Source: Streptacidiphilus rugosus AM-16
GTDB lineage: Bacteria > Actinomycetota > Actinomycetes > Streptomycetales > Streptomycetaceae
NCBI RefSeq assembly: GCF_000744655.1
Contig: NZ_JQMJ01000004.1
Coordinates: 2,356,001-2,420,000, forward strand
DNA: 64,000 nucleotides
Direction: 5' to 3'
Below, piece after piece: positions 1 to 8,665 of this stretch (position 1 is the first letter of the stretch; every line of letters begins with the position of its first letter). The notes below the pieces were generated by a model. The model made no database searches. It was given only the letters and a program-made list of their open reading frames with translations, and was not told the origin of the DNA. Both the position numbers and the translations under genes were made by a program.

Positions 1-2
1 TG

Positions 3-1148
3 TTCCGCACCTTCAGCCAGCGTGAGCAGGTGCGACTGGCGCGCTTCACGATCATCCCGCAGCAGCTCGCGCCGACCCTGGCGCCGCTGCTCGGCGGCGT
101 GCTGGTCACCTCGCTCGACTGGCGCTGGGTGTTCCTCGTCAACGTGCCCGTCGGCGTGGTCGCCGCCGTCTTCGGGCTCTGCTTCCTCGACGAGCACCGC
201 GAACAGCGGCCCGACCGGCTGGACCTGCCGGGCCTGCTGCTCAGCGGCGGCGCGCTGGGCGCGCTGATGTACGGGGTGTGCGCCGGCCCCGACCTGGGCT
301 GGGCGGCCCCGCCCGTGCTCTCCGCCCTCGGCGTCGGCGGCGTGCTGCTCGCCCTCACCGTCAGGACCGAACTGCGCACCGCGCAACCCGCGCTGCGGCT
401 GCGGCTCTTCGCCGACCGGATGTTCCGCAAGGCCGGCTGGCTCAGTCTGGTCGGCATGGTGCCCGTGCTGGGGCCGCTCTTCCTGGTGCCGCTCTTCGTC
501 CAGCAGGCGCAGGGCCGCAGCGCCCTGGCCTCCGGCAGCACCACCTTCGTCGAGGCCGCCGGGGTGCTGCTGACCGTGCAGGTGGTCGGCGTCCTCTACC
601 ACCGGGTCGGCCCCGGGCCCATCGTCGGCGTCGGCCTGCTCGGCGTCGGCGGCGTCAACCTCCTGCTGGCAGGCAGCGACGCGCACACCTCGCTGTGGAC
701 CCTGCGGCTGGACATGTTCCTGCTGGGCGTCGCGATGGGCGGCTTCTTCATGCCCGTGACCGTCGCCTCGCTCGCCACCCTCGACCGGGCCGACTCCGCG
801 CAGGCGGCGACCCTCGGCACCGTCGTCCGACAGACCGGCAGCGCGCTCGCCCCGGCCGTCGTCACCGCCGTGCTCGTGTTCGGCACCGCGCCGAGCGCCG
901 CCGGGCACCCGCCCGTCTCCGCCTACCGGCTGGTCTTCCTCGTCCTGGCCGCGATCGCGCTGCTCACCGGGCTCTTCGCGCTCACCCTGGGCCGTCCCAG
1001 TCCAGCGTCGGCGGCAGCACGCCCTCCAGTGTCAGCAGCCAGCGCTTCACGTCCAGTCCGAGCTCTCCCCCGAAGAATCCGCCCAACCCGTCCGCGGCCA
1101 CCACACGATGACAGGGCACCAGTAGGAACAAGGGGTTCGACCCCATGA
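3..1148 (+). CDS. MFS drug exporter, DHA2 (EmrB/QacA) type, 3' part
   Basis: Partial: the frame is already open at the left edge of the window. The visible 382 residues are a run of hydrophobic helices separated by short basic loops, as in the 14-helix DHA2 proton-driven multidrug exporters of the cytoplasmic membrane. The stretch LAPTLAPLLGGVL near the visible start resembles antiporter motif C (GPxxGG), which marks exporters. The substrate cannot be read from sequence. The last 50 or so residues are Pro/Arg/Ala-rich and unlike a membrane protein, and the frame runs 167 nt into the convergent ogt gene. The original stop may therefore have been lost, or the tail is simply a long overlap. Confidence 0.85.
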   Translation, partial: FRTFSQREQVRLARFTIIPQQLAPTLAPLLGGVLVTSLDWRWVFLVNVPVGVVAAVFGLCFLDEHREQRPDRLDLPGLLLSGGALGALMYGVCAGPDLGWAAPPVLSALGVGGVLLALTVRTELRTAQPALRLRLFADRMFRKAGWLSLVGMVPVLGPLFLVPLFVQQAQGRSALASGSTTFVEAAGVLLTVQVVGVLYHRVGPGPIVGVGLLGVGGVNLLLAGSDAHTSLWTLRLDMFLLGVAMGGFFMPVTVASLATLDRADSAQAATLGTVVRQTGSALAPAVVTAVLVFGTAPSAAGHPPVSAYRLVFLVLAAIALLTGLFALTLGRPSPASAAARPPVSAASASRPVRALPRRIRPTRPRPPHDDRAPVGTRGSTP

Positions 1149-1524
1149 TCTGACCGACCGCGCGGGCGGCGAGGTGCTGCTCCACCTCGTTCTCGAACGC
1201 GCCGCTGCGGGCGGCGAGCTCCCCGTAGGTGATCGTCTGCCCGAAGCCGACCGTGCGCTCCAGCGTCTGCAGCACCTGGCGCTGGACGCCCTCCGTGCCG
1301 CTCCAGTCGAGCGGCAGCTCGAACGCGCGCCGGCGGCCCGCGAAGTACTCCGCCAGCCGGGCGCCGACCCTGGCGGCCCGCTCGTCCCCCGGCGGGCAGA
1401 CCTCGCCCGGCGGGCCGTCGTCCCAGAACGAGGCGCCCACGACGCCCCGGTCCGTCACCGCGAAGCTGATCGGCCCGGTGGGCAGCGGTGAGGGCACCGT
1501 CACCCAGTTGGCCTGTGTCTCCAT
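982..1524 (-). CDS. ogt: Methylated-DNA--protein-cysteine S-methyltransferase
   Basis: Suicide repair enzyme that moves an alkyl group from O6-alkylguanine onto its own cysteine. The 180-residue protein carries the signature PCHRV with the acceptor Cys138. The conserved helix-turn-helix part (FGQTITYGELAARSG, about 94-108) and the downstream GGF motif fit the family, and the length is normal. I chose the ATG at 1524, preceded by GGGAG, over an in-frame start at 1758: the 78 residues between are Arg/Pro/Ala-rich and look like untranslated GC-rich DNA. It is convergent with the exporter gene and overlaps its end. No Ada-type regulatory domain is present. Confidence 0.93.
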   Translation of the reverse strand: METQANWVTVPSPLPTGPISFAVTDRGVVGASFWDDGPPGEVCPPGDERAARVGARLAEYFAGRRRAFELPLDWSGTEGVQRQVLQTLERTVGFGQTITYGELAARSGAFENEVEQHLAARAVGQIMGSNPLFLLVPCHRVVAADGLGGFFGGELGLDVKRWLLTLEGVLPPTLDWDGPG

Positions 1525-1860
1525 GCTCCCGACTGTAGCGGCCGGGTACGACAGCGCCCGCGGCACCGACGGTCGGGCGGCGGCAGGGCCCCACCCCGGC
1601 GCTCGTGGACCTCGGGCGCGAGGTGGAGGCGGTCCTCGCTCCGGGCGCGGCGGCGGGGCCCGGGAGGCGAGTCGCTCGCCGAAGGGGGCGGGTGCCGGCC
1701 GGGCTGGACGCGCTGCTCGGCGGGTCGCCGCGAAGGTGCTGCCGCGTCCGATGGGCAACGGGCACCCGCGGTTCTTCGGCTGGGTGAACGCCGCCCCGCG
1801 CCCGCGGGCGTGCTCGGGGCGTTCGCCGCGACCGCGGGTCGGCGGGGCGGCGTCTCCCGG
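1525..1860. other. Intergenic stretch between ogt and the ROK kinase
   Basis: A GC-rich stretch between two minus-strand genes. Open frames exist on both strands, but their predicted products are low-complexity Arg/Gly/Pro strings with no family resemblance. I see no RNA gene, and no clear terminator or operator. It presumably holds the ogt promoter. Confidence 0.5.
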
Positions 1861-2838
1861 TCAGCTCTCCAGCGCCAGGGCCGCCGCGCCGATCAGGCCC
1901 GCGTCCGTGCCCAGTTCGGCCGCGCGGACGGCGATGTGCCGGGTGAAGGGCAGCGTCGCATAGGAGGTCAGATGCCGCCGCAGGGGATCCAGCAGCAGCT
2001 CGCCGGCCCGCAGCACGCCGCCGCCGAGGACCGCGACGTCCAGCTCGACCAGCGTCGCCGTGGCCGCGATCCCCGCCGCCAGCGCGCGGCCGGCGCGGTC
2101 GAAGGCCGCGGTCGCGATCGGGTCGCCCGCCCGCGCGGCCGCGGCGACCTCGGCGGCCCCGAACGTCGCGTCGCCGGGCGCGCCCGCGGTGGCCGGACGC
2201 CAGCCCCGGGCCAGGGCCCAGGAGGCGATGGCGGTCCCGCTCGCGACCCGCTCCAGGCAGCCGCGCGAACCGCAGGGGCAGGGCTCGCCGTCCAGGTCCA
2301 CGGTGATGTGGCCGAGGTGCCCGGCGTTGCCGGTCGGGCCGGGGTACACCCGGCCGTCCAGCACCAGGCCCGCGCCCACGCCGGTCGAGACGACCACGCA
2401 GAGCGCGTTCGCGAAGCCGCGGGCCGCGCCGCGCCAGTGCTCGGCCGCGGTCATCGCGACCGCGTCGCCGCCAAGAACCGTCGGCAGCCCGGCCACCTGG
2501 GGCAGGCCGCGGATCCGCGCCACGACCGGGAAGCCGCGCCAGGCCCTGATGTTGACCGGGCTCACCGTGCCGGCCGCGATGTCCACCGGCCCGGCGCTGC
2601 CGACGCCCACCCGGTCGACCCCCGCCCAGCGGGGGTCGTCCGCCAGCAGCGCCACCACCTCGGCCACGGCGGCGAAGACCTGGTCCGGGTCCTCGGCGCC
2701 GGCTCTCGTCGGACGCTCCACCTGGTGGTGCAGCGCGCCGTCCGCGCCGACCAGACCGCCTGCGATCTTGGTGCCGCCGATGTCGATCGCCGCGACGTAC
2801 GAGGCCGTCCGGGTCCAGGTGCTGGGCGCAGTGCTCAT
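1861..2838 (-). CDS. ROK-family sugar kinase (glucokinase-like)
   Basis: Predicted cytoplasmic ATP-dependent sugar kinase of 325 residues, the usual length for the family. The phosphate-binding start IDIGGTKIAG (about 19-28) is intact, NAGHLGH (171-177) supplies the zinc histidine and substrate contacts, and CPCGSRGCLE (187-196) is the ROK zinc signature. There is no N-terminal helix-turn-helix, so it is an enzyme and not a ROK repressor. Glucose is the commonest substrate for this class, but ManNAc or fructose kinases look similar. It stands alone between ogt and a small membrane protein gene. Confidence 0.88.
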   Translation of the reverse strand: MSTAPSTWTRTASYVAAIDIGGTKIAGGLVGADGALHHQVERPTRAGAEDPDQVFAAVAEVVALLADDPRWAGVDRVGVGSAGPVDIAAGTVSPVNIRAWRGFPVVARIRGLPQVAGLPTVLGGDAVAMTAAEHWRGAARGFANALCVVVSTGVGAGLVLDGRVYPGPTGNAGHLGHITVDLDGEPCPCGSRGCLERVASGTAIASWALARGWRPATAGAPGDATFGAAEVAAAARAGDPIATAAFDRAGRALAAGIAATATLVELDVAVLGGGVLRAGELLLDPLRRHLTSYATLPFTRHIAVRAAELGTDAGLIGAAALALES

Positions 2839-2893
2839 GGCCAGCGAGTTTGCTGCGCGCCCGGCCCGGTGTCCAACCGGCGCGCACCGGGTC

Positions 2894-3475
2894 TCAGAGC
2901 TTGAAGCCGTCCTCGACCTGGATCCGCACGTGCGGCGCGAGCTGCTGCACCGTGTCGAGGAAGGCGCGGCCGTCGAGCTTCCACATCGAGACCGACCGGC
3001 TCGCGAGGAGCAGCTCGGGGCTCTTGTCCGTCATCCAGGCCGAGGCCTTGGCGGCGCGCGGCGAGCCCGAGCCGGGGAGCGCCGGCGCTCCGGGCACCCG
3101 GTGCAGGCCGACCCAGTACAGCTTCTTCCACAGGCTGACCCGCTGGACCCACAGCTCCACGCCCACGATGTCCGACCACGGCACCAGCACGGTGTACGCG
3201 TCGTACCGCAGCGGGCTGCCGCCGAGCAGGACGCCCGCCTCGTCGGCGCGCAGCGCGACCTTGCCGCTGAAGGCGATGAGGGCGGTCATGCCGATCAGGA
3301 ACACGCCGACGACACCGATGAAGAGACGCAGGATCAGCGATACGTGGGAGCCCGCGGGGGCGAGGACGCCGAAGGCGACCAGCGCCAGGGAGACGAGGAC
3401 GGTCACGACGTCCCTGGTCCGCCAGCCGTAGCGGGCCTCGTAGGACGTGGTGGACGCGGTCATGGGAAGAGTCAC
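2894..3475 (-). CDS. Hypothetical membrane protein with PH-like cytoplasmic domain
   Basis: Unrecognised protein of about 193 residues. Near the N-terminus two hydrophobic helices (around VVTVLVSLALVAFG and LFIGVVGVFLIGMTALIAF) form a hairpin. The remaining hydrophilic part contains VPWSDIVGVELW, a pattern typical of the PH-like domains in small actinobacterial membrane proteins. The GTG at 3475 has an AGGA about 9 nt upstream; an ATG at 3463 is the alternative, four codons shorter. The longer upstream extension to 3646 is rejected because it is Arg-rich and lacks a ribosome binding site. Function unknown. Confidence 0.6.
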   Translation of the reverse strand: MTLPMTASTTSYEARYGWRTRDVVTVLVSLALVAFGVLAPAGSHVSLILRLFIGVVGVFLIGMTALIAFSGKVALRADEAGVLLGGSPLRYDAYTVLVPWSDIVGVELWVQRVSLWKKLYWVGLHRVPGAPALPGSGSPRAAKASAWMTDKSPELLLASRSVSMWKLDGRAFLDTVQQLAPHVRIQVEDGFKL

Positions 3476-3646
3476 GGGCGCAGATCCTGCCAGATGGCGA
3501 CCCGGCACGACACGGGGAAATCCGCGCCGCCATGGGGAACAGATCCGCCCGGCCTGCTGGTTGGATTCCGACTGAAGGGCCGCCGGTTCACCTCCGGCGA
3601 CGCGGACCCGCGTCAAACGCCCTTGCCATCGAAAGGACTTCCGCAC

Positions 3647-4348
3647 ATGCGCTATGCCGTCCTGGGCACCGGCATCGTCGGCCGCACGCTGGCCGGAAAG
3701 CTGTCCTCACTCGGCCACGAGGTCGTCATCGGCACCCGTGACCCCGACGCCACCCTCGCCCGCGAGCAGGCGGACGCGGCCGGCAACCCCTCGATCGCCG
3801 GCTGGCTGGCCAAGCACCCCGCCGTTCGCCTGGTCCCCTACGCCGAGGCGGGCGCCTTCGCCGAGGCCTACGTCAACGCGACCTCGGGCGCGGGCAGCGT
3901 GCCCGCGCTGGAGGCGGTCGGCGCCGCGCACCTCGCGGGCCGGATCGTGATCGACATCGCCAACCCGCTCGACTTCTCCCAGGGTTTCCCGCCCTCACTC
4001 GACCCGGTCAACACCGACAGCCTGGCCGAGACCATCCAGCGCGCCTTCCCCGAGGCCCGCGTGGTGAAGGCGCTGAACACGATGAGCGCCCACCTGATGG
4101 TGAACCCGTCGGCGGTGCAGGGACCCCACTCTGTCTTCGTTTCCGGCGACGACGCGGACGCGAAGAAGTCGGTCACCGAACTGCTGGAGGCCATCGGCTG
4201 GCCTGCCGAGGAGATCTACGACCTGGGCGACATCACCAGCGCGCGGGGCTCCGAGATGCTGTTGCCGATCTGGCTCCGCCTCTACGGCAGCCTGGGAAAC
4301 GCCGACTTCAACTTCCACATCCAGCGCGGCCCGGCTCCGCAGCAGTGA
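3647..4348 (+). CDS. NADPH-dependent F420 reductase-like dinucleotide-binding protein
   Basis: A 233-residue Rossmann-fold oxidoreductase. It opens with AVLGTGIVGRTLAGKLSSLG, a GxGxxG nucleotide fold, followed by IGTRDP, which in F420:NADP oxidoreductase relatives reads the NADP 2'-phosphate. The later segments IDIANPLDFSQGFP and VVKALNTMSAHLM match the substrate/cofactor face of the FNO-like family. It may reduce F420 or act on another small substrate; sequence alone does not decide. The start is fixed by AAGGA 10-14 nt upstream. It is monocistronic and ends at a strong hairpin. Confidence 0.82.
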   Translation: MRYAVLGTGIVGRTLAGKLSSLGHEVVIGTRDPDATLAREQADAAGNPSIAGWLAKHPAVRLVPYAEAGAFAEAYVNATSGAGSVPALEAVGAAHLAGRIVIDIANPLDFSQGFPPSLDPVNTDSLAETIQRAFPEARVVKALNTMSAHLMVNPSAVQGPHSVFVSGDDADAKKSVTELLEAIGWPAEEIYDLGDITSARGSEMLLPIWLRLYGSLGNADFNFHIQRGPAPQQ

Positions 4349-4355
4349 CGCCTCC

Positions 4356-4389
4356 GGCGGGCCCGGCTCCGCGGTGAGTCGGGCCCGCC
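4356..4389 (+). terminator. Hairpin terminator after the F420 reductase-like gene
   Basis: A perfect 10-bp inverted repeat, GGCGGGCCCG (4356-4365) and CGGGCCCGCC (4380-4389), separated by 14 nt and lying 7 nt after the stop codon. There is no U-tract, as is usual for actinomycete terminators. Confidence 0.7.
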
Positions 4390-4676
4390 GACCGCGCGGC
4401 CCCGAGGGGGCGGTTCGGCGCGTTCGGAGCCCTCCACCGGTGCCGGCCAGAACCCCCGGAGTGTCGAGGCGGGCAGCCTCCGCGAGCGCCGGTCGCGGCC
4501 GGTCAGCCCGCCGGAGCCCGGACACCCGGAGTCACGCCGCGTCGAGGAACGCAGCGGCCGGTCCGGCCCCGACGGTTCCCGGAAACCCCGCGCCCGTCCG
4601 TCCAGAGCAGCGGTCCCGGCCGGACCACCCGCCGAAGCCCCGGAGGTGTGCAGCCGTCGCACGGCGACGGGCGCGA
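4390..4676. other. Intergenic stretch, convergent 3' ends
   Basis: Lies between a plus-strand gene and a minus-strand gene. It is rich in Pro/Arg-coding GC triplets in every frame. No gene family, RNA or repeat was recognised. Confidence 0.5.
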
Positions 4677-5195
4677 CTACCGGGGGCGGGCTCGGCGGTC
4701 GCGCCGTACCGCGGCGCGGAGCACCTGGCCGCAGCGGCGGGCGTAGGCGCGTTGGAAGAGCGGGACCAGCGGGCCGAGCACGCGGGCGAGACGGCCGCCG
4801 GGGCGACTGAAGGCGGTGACGTCGAGCCAGACGTCACCGCCCGCGTCGCACGAGACCAGGAACGCCTCCTCCCCGCACTCGGGATGACCGGGCAGCGTGC
4901 CGTAGGCCCAGCCGCGGCGCTCGGGGTCGTCGACGACCCACACCACCCGGCAGGAGCCGCGGACGACCCCGGCCAGGGTGATCCGCACCTGCGTGCCGAC
5001 CTCGGCCCGCGGCGTGCTCGCCGCGACCGCGACCGGGATCCGCCGGTGCATCCGCCAGTCCATCAGCAGCTCCGCCGCCGTGCGGAACGCGGCCTCGCCG
5101 TGGCCGAGGCGCGTGCGATGGCGCAGATGGGCGTAGCCGGCGGGCAGCCGCCCGTGCCGGGTCGCCCCCACCTCGGCGTAGGTGAGGGCGCTCAC
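4677..5195 (-). CDS. DUF1990 family protein
   Basis: A 172-residue protein of the DUF1990 type. Recognisable family segments are LTYAEVGATRHGRLPAGY at the N-terminus, the central GYGTLPGHPECGEEAFLV-like region with its HPE-GEE signature, and VWLDVTAFSRPG towards the C-terminus. The biochemical role of the family is unknown; it is a soluble beta-barrel-like fold with no membrane segment. The GTG start overlaps the stop of the PadR gene by four bases (GTGA), so the two are translationally coupled and DUF1990 is probably under PadR control. Confidence 0.85.
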   Translation of the reverse strand: MSALTYAEVGATRHGRLPAGYAHLRHRTRLGHGEAAFRTAAELLMDWRMHRRIPVAVAASTPRAEVGTQVRITLAGVVRGSCRVVWVVDDPERRGWAYGTLPGHPECGEEAFLVSCDAGGDVWLDVTAFSRPGGRLARVLGPLVPLFQRAYARRCGQVLRAAVRRDRRARPR

Positions 5196-5746
5196 GACGA
5201 CTCCGCCTCCAGCTCGGAGACGACCGCTTCGACCTGCTCCAGCCAGCCGGTCCAGAAGCGTTCCATCTCGATGCCCGCCTGCAGCACCAGGTGCTGCAGC
5301 CTCGCCTCGACCGACTCCCGTCGGCCGCCGGGGAACTGCCGCTGCTCCATGGCCCGGTAGGCGGCCAGCTGGGCGGTGTGCAGGGCCAGGTGACGCTGCA
5401 CCTCGGCGCCGAGGCGGCCCTCCCCCACGCCGACCATCGCCGCCGCGCGCAGCCGCAGGGCCAGCGGGTCGCGCAGCGGCCGGGGCTCGTCGCTGCGCGC
5501 CACCCAGGCGGCCAGCTCCTCCCGGCCGTCCGGCAGCACCTCGTACTCCTTGCGGCGGCCCTGGGCCGGGGGGCCGGGGATGGCCCGGATCAGTCCGGAC
5601 TGCTCCAGCTTGCCGAGCTCCCGGTAGATCTGCTGATGGGTCGCCGCCCAGAAGAAGCCGATGGACCTGTCGAACCGCCGCGTCAGCTCCAGACCCGACG
5701 AGGGCTTCTCCAGGAGCGCGGTGAGGATGGCGTGCGGCAGCGACAT
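5192..5746 (-). CDS. PadR-family transcriptional regulator
   Basis: A 184-residue DNA-binding repressor. The N-terminal winged helix (about 1-80) shows the PadR pattern: LPHAILTALLEKPSSGLEL, then the recognition region THQQIYRELGKLEQSGLI and the wing QGRRKEYEVLPDGREEL. The C-terminal half is the family's dimerisation helix bundle (PadR_C, WFERxE-like QRQFPGG...). PadR proteins usually control a neighbouring transporter or stress gene in response to small aromatic or toxic ligands. Here the coupled gene encodes DUF1990. The start is ATG with upstream sequence AGGATCAGGAC. Confidence 0.92.
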   Translation of the reverse strand: MSLPHAILTALLEKPSSGLELTRRFDRSIGFFWAATHQQIYRELGKLEQSGLIRAIPGPPAQGRRKEYEVLPDGREELAAWVARSDEPRPLRDPLALRLRAAAMVGVGEGRLGAEVQRHLALHTAQLAAYRAMEQRQFPGGRRESVEARLQHLVLQAGIEMERFWTGWLEQVEAVVSELEAESS

Positions 5747-5762
5747 GTCCTGATCCTAGGGC

Positions 5763-7745
5763 TCACCACTCCAGCACCAGCCAACCCCGATGCGGCAGCT
5801 CCGCGCCCGGATCCACCGGCGTCGGTTCCGCCAGCGGGGCGAGCAGGGTGGCGCGCGCGTCCGGCGGTCCGTCGGGGAGGTGGACGACGGGGCGGGCGGG
5901 GTCGGCGCTGCCGTTGGCGACCGCGAGGCGGGTGACCCCGCCGGAGCGGGAGAGGTGCGGGACCAGCATCGGTCCGCCGGTCACCAGCGGCAGCGCGGGC
6001 CGCTCGCCCTCCAGGAAGCGCACCGCCCGGTGCACCAGGCGCTGCCCGGCGTCGTCGTAGGGCAGCAGCTCGGGCGAGGTCGCGGCCAGGACGGCCACCC
6101 GCCCGCCGAGCCGGTTGCGGAACGCCGTCCGGCCTGCGCCCCACGGCAGGCCGGACGGCGTCCTGATCTCGGTCCAGACCTCCGTGTCGGGGCCCGGCGC
6201 CAGCCGCGCGAGGGCCGGCTGCACGTTCACGCTCAGCACCTCGCCGCGGGCCTCGCCGTCGTCGAGGAGGACGTGCTCCTCGGCGTAGATGTCGGGCGAG
6301 TCGCGCTGCTCCCGATCGACCAGCGCGGCGGCGTCCAGGCCGAGGAGCGCGCCGAAGCCGCGCCGGGTCAGCGCCTCGGCCGCCACGCCGTCCAGCAGCA
6401 GCCCGCCGCCGAGCAGGGCGAGCATCTCGTCGTCGTCGACGGCCCAGGCCGTCTGCCCGCACAGCGCCTGCACCGGCGCGCCGGGCGCGGCGGTGACCGG
6501 CACGCCGTAGCGCAGCAGCAGGTCGGCAACGGGTCCGGGGTCGACGGCCAAGCCGTGCAGCGAGTCGCCGGTGCTGTGCACGTGCGCGGCCGCGTCCTGC
6601 CGGAAGGCGAGGCCGACCCCGAGGGTGCGACGGTCGCGCTCGTACCGCTCGGCGACCCAGTCCAGTGCGGGACGCGAACGCCGCAGCAGCCCCGTGACGG
6701 CGGGGAAGCGCCCGGCGCGGCGTCCGTTCATCGGGTGCACGTTGAGCAACAGCGCGTCCGAGCCGGCGAGCTGCGCGGCGACCAGCTCGGACCAGGTCTG
6801 GGTGTCGGACTTGGACCAGGCGGTGTGCGGCCAGTTCTCGATCTCGGGCTCGCTCGTCACCCAGGCGGGACGCAGCGCCCGCTGCAGCTCCAGGGACCAG
6901 ATCTGGCGGCTCAACTCCTTTCCGGGAGACTCGCTGTAAGGGGCGAAGTGCGGCCGCTGGACGGCCCGGCCGCCAACGGCGAGGGCGGCGTAGAGCGCCG
7001 CCCAGTCGCGGCCCTCCACGGACGCGGCGTCGAGCCCCGAGCTCATCAGGCCGAGCCGGGACCGGCCGCAGGAACGCCGGCCGACCTCCGCCGCCACCTC
7101 CTGCGCGACCTCCAACTGGGCCTCGCGCCAGACACGTTGCAGCAGGCCCCGCCAGGGGTGCGGCTCGCCGGGGGCGGTGAGCGCGGCGACCAGCTCCTCG
7201 CGGGCGACCTCCCGGCCGGCGAGCGCCGCGAACCGCTCCAGCATCAGCGGCTCGAAGCCGCCGCCCCAGCGCAGCGGCGCGTGGTTGTGGTAGCGGAAGT
7301 CGTCCTCCAGCCACAGCACGCGGAAGCCGAGTTCGGCGAAGCGGCCGTAGTGGGCGACGATCCACTCGCGCCAGTGCGGGCAGGCGAAGGAGGCCTGCGC
7401 GGCGGCGACCTCCCCGTACGGGGAGACCATGGGGGCGAAGCCGAGCTTCTCCAGCGTCCCGTGCCGGCCCCGGTCGGCGTGGCCGACGGTGACCCACGGG
7501 TTGAGGCTCACCTCCAGGCCCGCCGCGCCCAGCACGCCCCGCGCGAGGGAGACGGCCTCGAACCAGGCGTCCTCCTCGGCGCCGACCAGGTGTCCGGCGA
7601 AGGCCTCCTCCGCGCCGGTCAGCAGCACGACCTCGTCCACCCCGGCCTGCTCGCAGGCTCTGACCAGCTCCGCCGCGTCGGCGGCGACCCTGGCCGGGTC
7701 GGGGTCGGCGTGGATCTGGAACCTGAGGTGGTAGCGGGCGGGCAT
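5763..7745 (-). CDS. Putative glycoside hydrolase, unclassified TIM-barrel type
   Basis: A 660-residue cytoplasmic protein with no signal peptide, last gene of a sugar-importer operon. The first 400 residues read like an (alpha/beta)8 barrel of clan A hydrolases. FRVLWLEDDFRYHNH follows a beta strand with an acidic pair, and VTSEPEIENWPHT carries two glutamates at a late strand, both candidate catalytic acids. The next part (GLAVDPGPVADLLLRYGVPVTAAPG and the LALLGGGLLLDG region) resembles the amidotransferase-like trimerisation domain of GH42 beta-galactosidases, and a beta-rich C-terminal domain follows. I cannot assign a CAZy family. It probably cleaves the oligosaccharide imported by the neighbouring ABC system. 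The start is ATG with GGGAG upstream. Confidence 0.6.
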   Translation of the reverse strand: MPARYHLRFQIHADPDPARVAADAAELVRACEQAGVDEVVLLTGAEEAFAGHLVGAEEDAWFEAVSLARGVLGAAGLEVSLNPWVTVGHADRGRHGTLEKLGFAPMVSPYGEVAAAQASFACPHWREWIVAHYGRFAELGFRVLWLEDDFRYHNHAPLRWGGGFEPLMLERFAALAGREVAREELVAALTAPGEPHPWRGLLQRVWREAQLEVAQEVAAEVGRRSCGRSRLGLMSSGLDAASVEGRDWAALYAALAVGGRAVQRPHFAPYSESPGKELSRQIWSLELQRALRPAWVTSEPEIENWPHTAWSKSDTQTWSELVAAQLAGSDALLLNVHPMNGRRAGRFPAVTGLLRRSRPALDWVAERYERDRRTLGVGLAFRQDAAAHVHSTGDSLHGLAVDPGPVADLLLRYGVPVTAAPGAPVQALCGQTAWAVDDDEMLALLGGGLLLDGVAAEALTRRGFGALLGLDAAALVDREQRDSPDIYAEEHVLLDDGEARGEVLSVNVQPALARLAPGPDTEVWTEIRTPSGLPWGAGRTAFRNRLGGRVAVLAATSPELLPYDDAGQRLVHRAVRFLEGERPALPLVTGGPMLVPHLSRSGGVTRLAVANGSADPARPVVHLPDGPPDARATLLAPLAEPTPVDPGAELPHRGWLVLEW

Positions 7746-7756
7746 GCCACTCCCTT

Positions 7757-8665
7757 TCACTTGACGCTGCCGGCCACCAGGCCGGAGCGCCAGAACCGTT
7801 GCAGCGACAGGAACATCACGACCAGCGGGATCACCGAGACGGCCGCCGCGGTGATCACCACGTTGAACGGCACCGCGTCGCCGATGCCGCGCTGGGCCTG
7901 CCAGCCGACCAGGCCGACGGTGACCGGCTGGAGCCGGTCGTCGGCGAGCATCAGCGCGGGCAGCAGGTAGTTGGACCAGATCCCGACGAACTGGAAGAGG
8001 AAGACGGTGACCAGGGCGGGCGACATCAGCCGCAGCGCGATGGTCGTGAAGATCCGCACCTCCCCCGCGCCGTCCATCCGGCCCGCCTCCAGGAGCTCGT
8101 CCGGCACGGAGGCGGCGGCGTAGATCCGGGAGAGGTAGACCCCGAACGGGCTGACCATGCTGGGGACGAGGACGCCCCAGTAGGTGTTGACCAGGTGGAC
8201 CGGTGAGAAGAGCAGATAGAGCGGGATCGCCAGCAGCGGCGCGGGCACCAGCACCGCGGCGAGCACCACGTTGAAGACGAACTCCCGCCCCCGGAACGCG
8301 TACTTGGCGAGGGCGTAGCCGGCCAGCGCGGAGATCACGGTGCTGACCGCCGCGCCGCCGACGGCGTAGAGGGCGGTGTTGAGCAGCCACCGGGGGTAGA
8401 TGCCGCCCTGGCGGGTGAACACCTGGTGCAGGTTGTCCAGCAGGGCGAACCTCCCACCGAACCAGAAGCCGCTGCCGCTGAACAGTGCGGAGTTGGTCTT
8501 GGTGCTGGAGACGACCAGCCACCACACGGGCGCGAGGAAGTAGACCGAGGCGATCCCGAGCACCCCGAGCGTGAGCCACCGCGCGGGATTGACCGGCGCG
8601 CTGCGCAGACGAGGGGAGTCGGTCGCCGGGTCGGCTGCGGCGGGCCGGGACTGAAGCGTCGTCAC
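7757..8665 (-). CDS. Carbohydrate ABC transporter permease (MalG/CUT1 type)
   Basis: A 302-residue inner permease. It has six transmembrane helices and the cytoplasmic EAA loop LLEAGRMDGAGEVRIFTTIAL..P, which docks to a shared ATPase (usually MsiK in streptomycetes, encoded elsewhere). The N-terminal 30 residues are a hydrophilic leader, and the protein ends in GSVK as MalG-type permeases often do. The GTG start overlaps the stop of the upstream permease by four bases, giving translational coupling. No ATPase gene is in this operon. Confidence 0.93.
   Translation of the reverse strand: MTTLQSRPAAADPATDSPRLRSAPVNPARWLTLGVLGIASVYFLAPVWWLVVSSTKTNSALFSGSGFWFGGRFALLDNLHQVFTRQGGIYPRWLLNTALYAVGGAAVSTVISALAGYALAKYAFRGREFVFNVVLAAVLVPAPLLAIPLYLLFSPVHLVNTYWGVLVPSMVSPFGVYLSRIYAAASVPDELLEAGRMDGAGEVRIFTTIALRLMSPALVTVFLFQFVGIWSNYLLPALMLADDRLQPVTVGLVGWQAQRGIGDAVPFNVVITAAAVSVIPLVVMFLSLQRFWRSGLVAGSVK

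Noticed and set aside
1525..1758. N-terminal extension of ogt to 1758
   Set aside because: The extra 78 residues are Arg/Pro/Ala-rich with no ribosome site at the far start, while ATG 1524 has one.
923..2887. Long open frames antisense or out of frame to ogt and the ROK kinase
   Set aside because: GC-rich shadow frames with low-complexity Arg/Gly products and no family match.
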